Assembly (NCBI RefSeq): GCF_000758625.1
Contig: NZ_CP009283.1
Span: 5,281,501-5,345,500 of the forward strand
Reading direction: 5' to 3'
From: Paenibacillus sp. FSL R7-0273
GTDB taxonomy: Bacteria; Bacillota; Bacilli; Paenibacillales; Paenibacillaceae
DNA: 64,000 nucleotides
Shown: piece by piece, positions 62,808-64,000 of the stretch
Layout of the letters: every line of letters starts with the position of its first letter
How positions within the stretch are numbered: the stretch's first letter is position 1
Translations under genes and position numbers: made by a program
Notes under the pieces: generated by a model
The model's database searches: none
The model's input: only the letters and a program-made list of their open reading frames with translations
Told to the model about the DNA's origin: nothing

Positions 62808-64000
62808 TCAGGACTTGGAATCAATAATCTTCTGAATCCTGGTCTGGGCATTCTGAATAGTCGTCTCCATGTCCTGGTCTGCCAGCATCATTTTATCGAA
62901 TTCTTCAAGCAGGATCTTCTCGAGCTCTGCATGATAAGGTACAGCTACGGCAGCGCTTGGGGTTGCGGTATTTTCCAGCACGTACATCAGCGATGCTTTA
63001 TCGATCATCTCCGGATTTTTGCTGCCAGCGATAATGTTATCGACAACCTCATTCATATCTGCCTTTTTCCAGGAGGGGATATTCTTGCCCTGAAGCACAA
63101 TCCCTTCGGTAGTAAACCAGCGGATAAAGGTATACGCCTCATCTTTATGCTTGGATTTGCTGTAGATGGACAGTACGTCACCGCTGACGTTCGCCGAAAT
63201 CGGATCATCCGCATTCATGGTCGGAACAGGAGCAAATACGGTCTTGAAGCTGGCCGGAATCGTGTCTGTACCGCCTGCTTCGGGAACAAGGAAGGAGCCT
63301 GAAATCAGCATGCTTGTATCCTGATTGAAATATTGCGGACGGTAGTTCAGCTTCTGGCTGACCACCTCAGCATACGGGGTTGCCGAGCCCTCCTGCTCAC
63401 CCTGCAGACGCAGCTCCAGCGACTTGCGTATATAAGGATTGTCTATATTCGCCTTCAGTCCGTCATCAGTGGTCAAATTGGCGTTCACGGACTGGGTAAA
63501 GTTCTGCACAAGGTAGCCGTATTGAATCCAGCTGTGGAAGTAAGTACCGTAACGGGTTTTGCCGTTCTCTGCTTTGGTCAAGGCCTTGGCATATTCCATA
63601 TACTCATCCCAGGTCCAGTTCTTTGGTAGCTCCAGCCCGGCTTCCTTCAGATGATTCTCATTGATAAAGACCATCCCCTGGGACGACTTGCCGGGAAGCC
63701 CGTATACCTTGCCGCCGATCCGGGTATCTGCCGTATATTCATCCGCGAAGCTGATGCCGTCCTTCTCCAGATAAGCATCGATCGGCTCAACCATGCCAAG
63801 CTCCGCCCGCTGGGAGAGATAGTTCATGTTACTGAACATGATAATGTCCAGATCATCACCACCGGCGACGGCCAGATCGAGCTTTTTGTAATATTCATTG
63901 GAGTTGTTATCCTCAGCGGAAGCAAATTCCACTTTAATATCCGGATGCTGCTTCTCAAATTCTTCAATGACAACATTCCATTTGTCCATCTCTTTGGTAT
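62808..64000 (-). CDS. Extracellular sugar-binding protein of an ABC importer, N-terminus outside the window
   Basis: The frame is open to the right edge; about 397 residues are visible. Family 1 solute-binding protein: WNVVIEEFEKQHPDIKVEF, DDLDIIMFSNMNYLSQRAEL, KVYGLPGKSSQGMVFINENH, and the closing HKDEAYTFIRWFTTEGI. It would bring sugars to a membrane permease encoded beyond the window. Lies 99 bases upstream of uidA on the same strand, so glucuronides or their oligomers are a plausible ligand. Confidence 0.88.
   Translation of the reverse strand, partial: TKEMDKWNVVIEEFEKQHPDIKVEFASAEDNNSNEYYKKLDLAVAGGDDLDIIMFSNMNYLSQRAELGMVEPIDAYLEKDGISFADEYTADTRIGGKVYGLPGKSSQGMVFINENHLKEAGLELPKNWTWDEYMEYAKALTKAENGKTRYGTYFHSWIQYGYLVQNFTQSVNANLTTDDGLKANIDNPYIRKSLELRLQGEQEGSATPYAEVVSQKLNYRPQYFNQDTSMLISGSFLVPEAGGTDTIPASFKTVFAPVPTMNADDPISANVSGDVLSIYSKSKHKDEAYTFIRWFTTEGIVLQGKNIPSWKKADMNEVVDNIIAGSKNPEMIDKASLMYVLENTATPSAAVAVPYHAELEKILLEEFDKMMLADQDMETTIQNAQTRIQKIIDSKS

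Overview
The window reads as chromosomal DNA of a Paenibacillus-like member of the Bacillales. The evidence is strong GGAGG-type ribosome sites, frequent TTG/GTG starts, a KimA-type potassium importer, a YesM/YesN-type two-component pair, Gram-positive lipoprotein ABC binding proteins, and many plant-polysaccharide enzymes. I saw no rRNA, tRNA, CRISPR array or replication origin.

Layout. 0-0.6 kb: 3' end of an IS3-family transposase and a 52-bp tandem repeat. 0.6-8.5 kb: ordinary metabolic genes (DapA-like lyase, aldo/keto reductase with divergent TetR, HExxH protein, GH78 rhamnosidase with divergent AraC, DUF454 protein). 8.5-25.6 kb: an AT-richer accessory region with detoxification-type genes (nitronate monooxygenase, OYE, luciferase-like oxidoreductase, DHA2 efflux pump, NmrA-like proteins, SnoaL-like proteins, TetR and WYL regulators), gene scraps, a tyrosine recombinase and its truncated relative. 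25.7-44.2 kb: a GC-richer polysaccharide-utilisation locus (beta-helix pectinase-like enzyme, SGNH esterase, two PF12831-type FAD oxidoreductases, two GH130 proteins, a complete sugar ABC importer without ATPase, an AraC regulator and a YesM/YesN pair). 44.3-51.3 kb: a second AT-richer accessory stretch of single genes separated by dispersed repeats. 51.4-55.4 kb: a tightly overlapped nosD-nosL-nosY-nosF-tlpA operon with no nosZ in the window. 55.7-64 kb: kimA, a truncated cation-efflux gene, an MFS pump with a divergent MerR regulator on a 19-bp-spacer promoter, beta-glucuronidase, and a partial sugar-binding protein.

Two things stand out. First, a dispersed repeat family (box1, central stem-loop, box2; about 100-135 bp) occurs about a dozen times, only in the two AT-richer accessory stretches. 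It punctuates single accessory genes, sometimes supplies their stop codon, and one copy has the tyrosine recombinase gene sitting between its stem-loop and box2. This looks like an autonomous recombinase element plus short internally deleted derivatives, superficially integron-like; mobility is inference. Second, four promoters between 15.4 and 21.6 kb share one architecture (TTG..T, 17 bp, TATAxT, with a dyad AGAACT-N4-AGTTCT or a weaker match just downstream). They probably form a small regulon of flavoenzymes and efflux under the neighbouring TetR protein.
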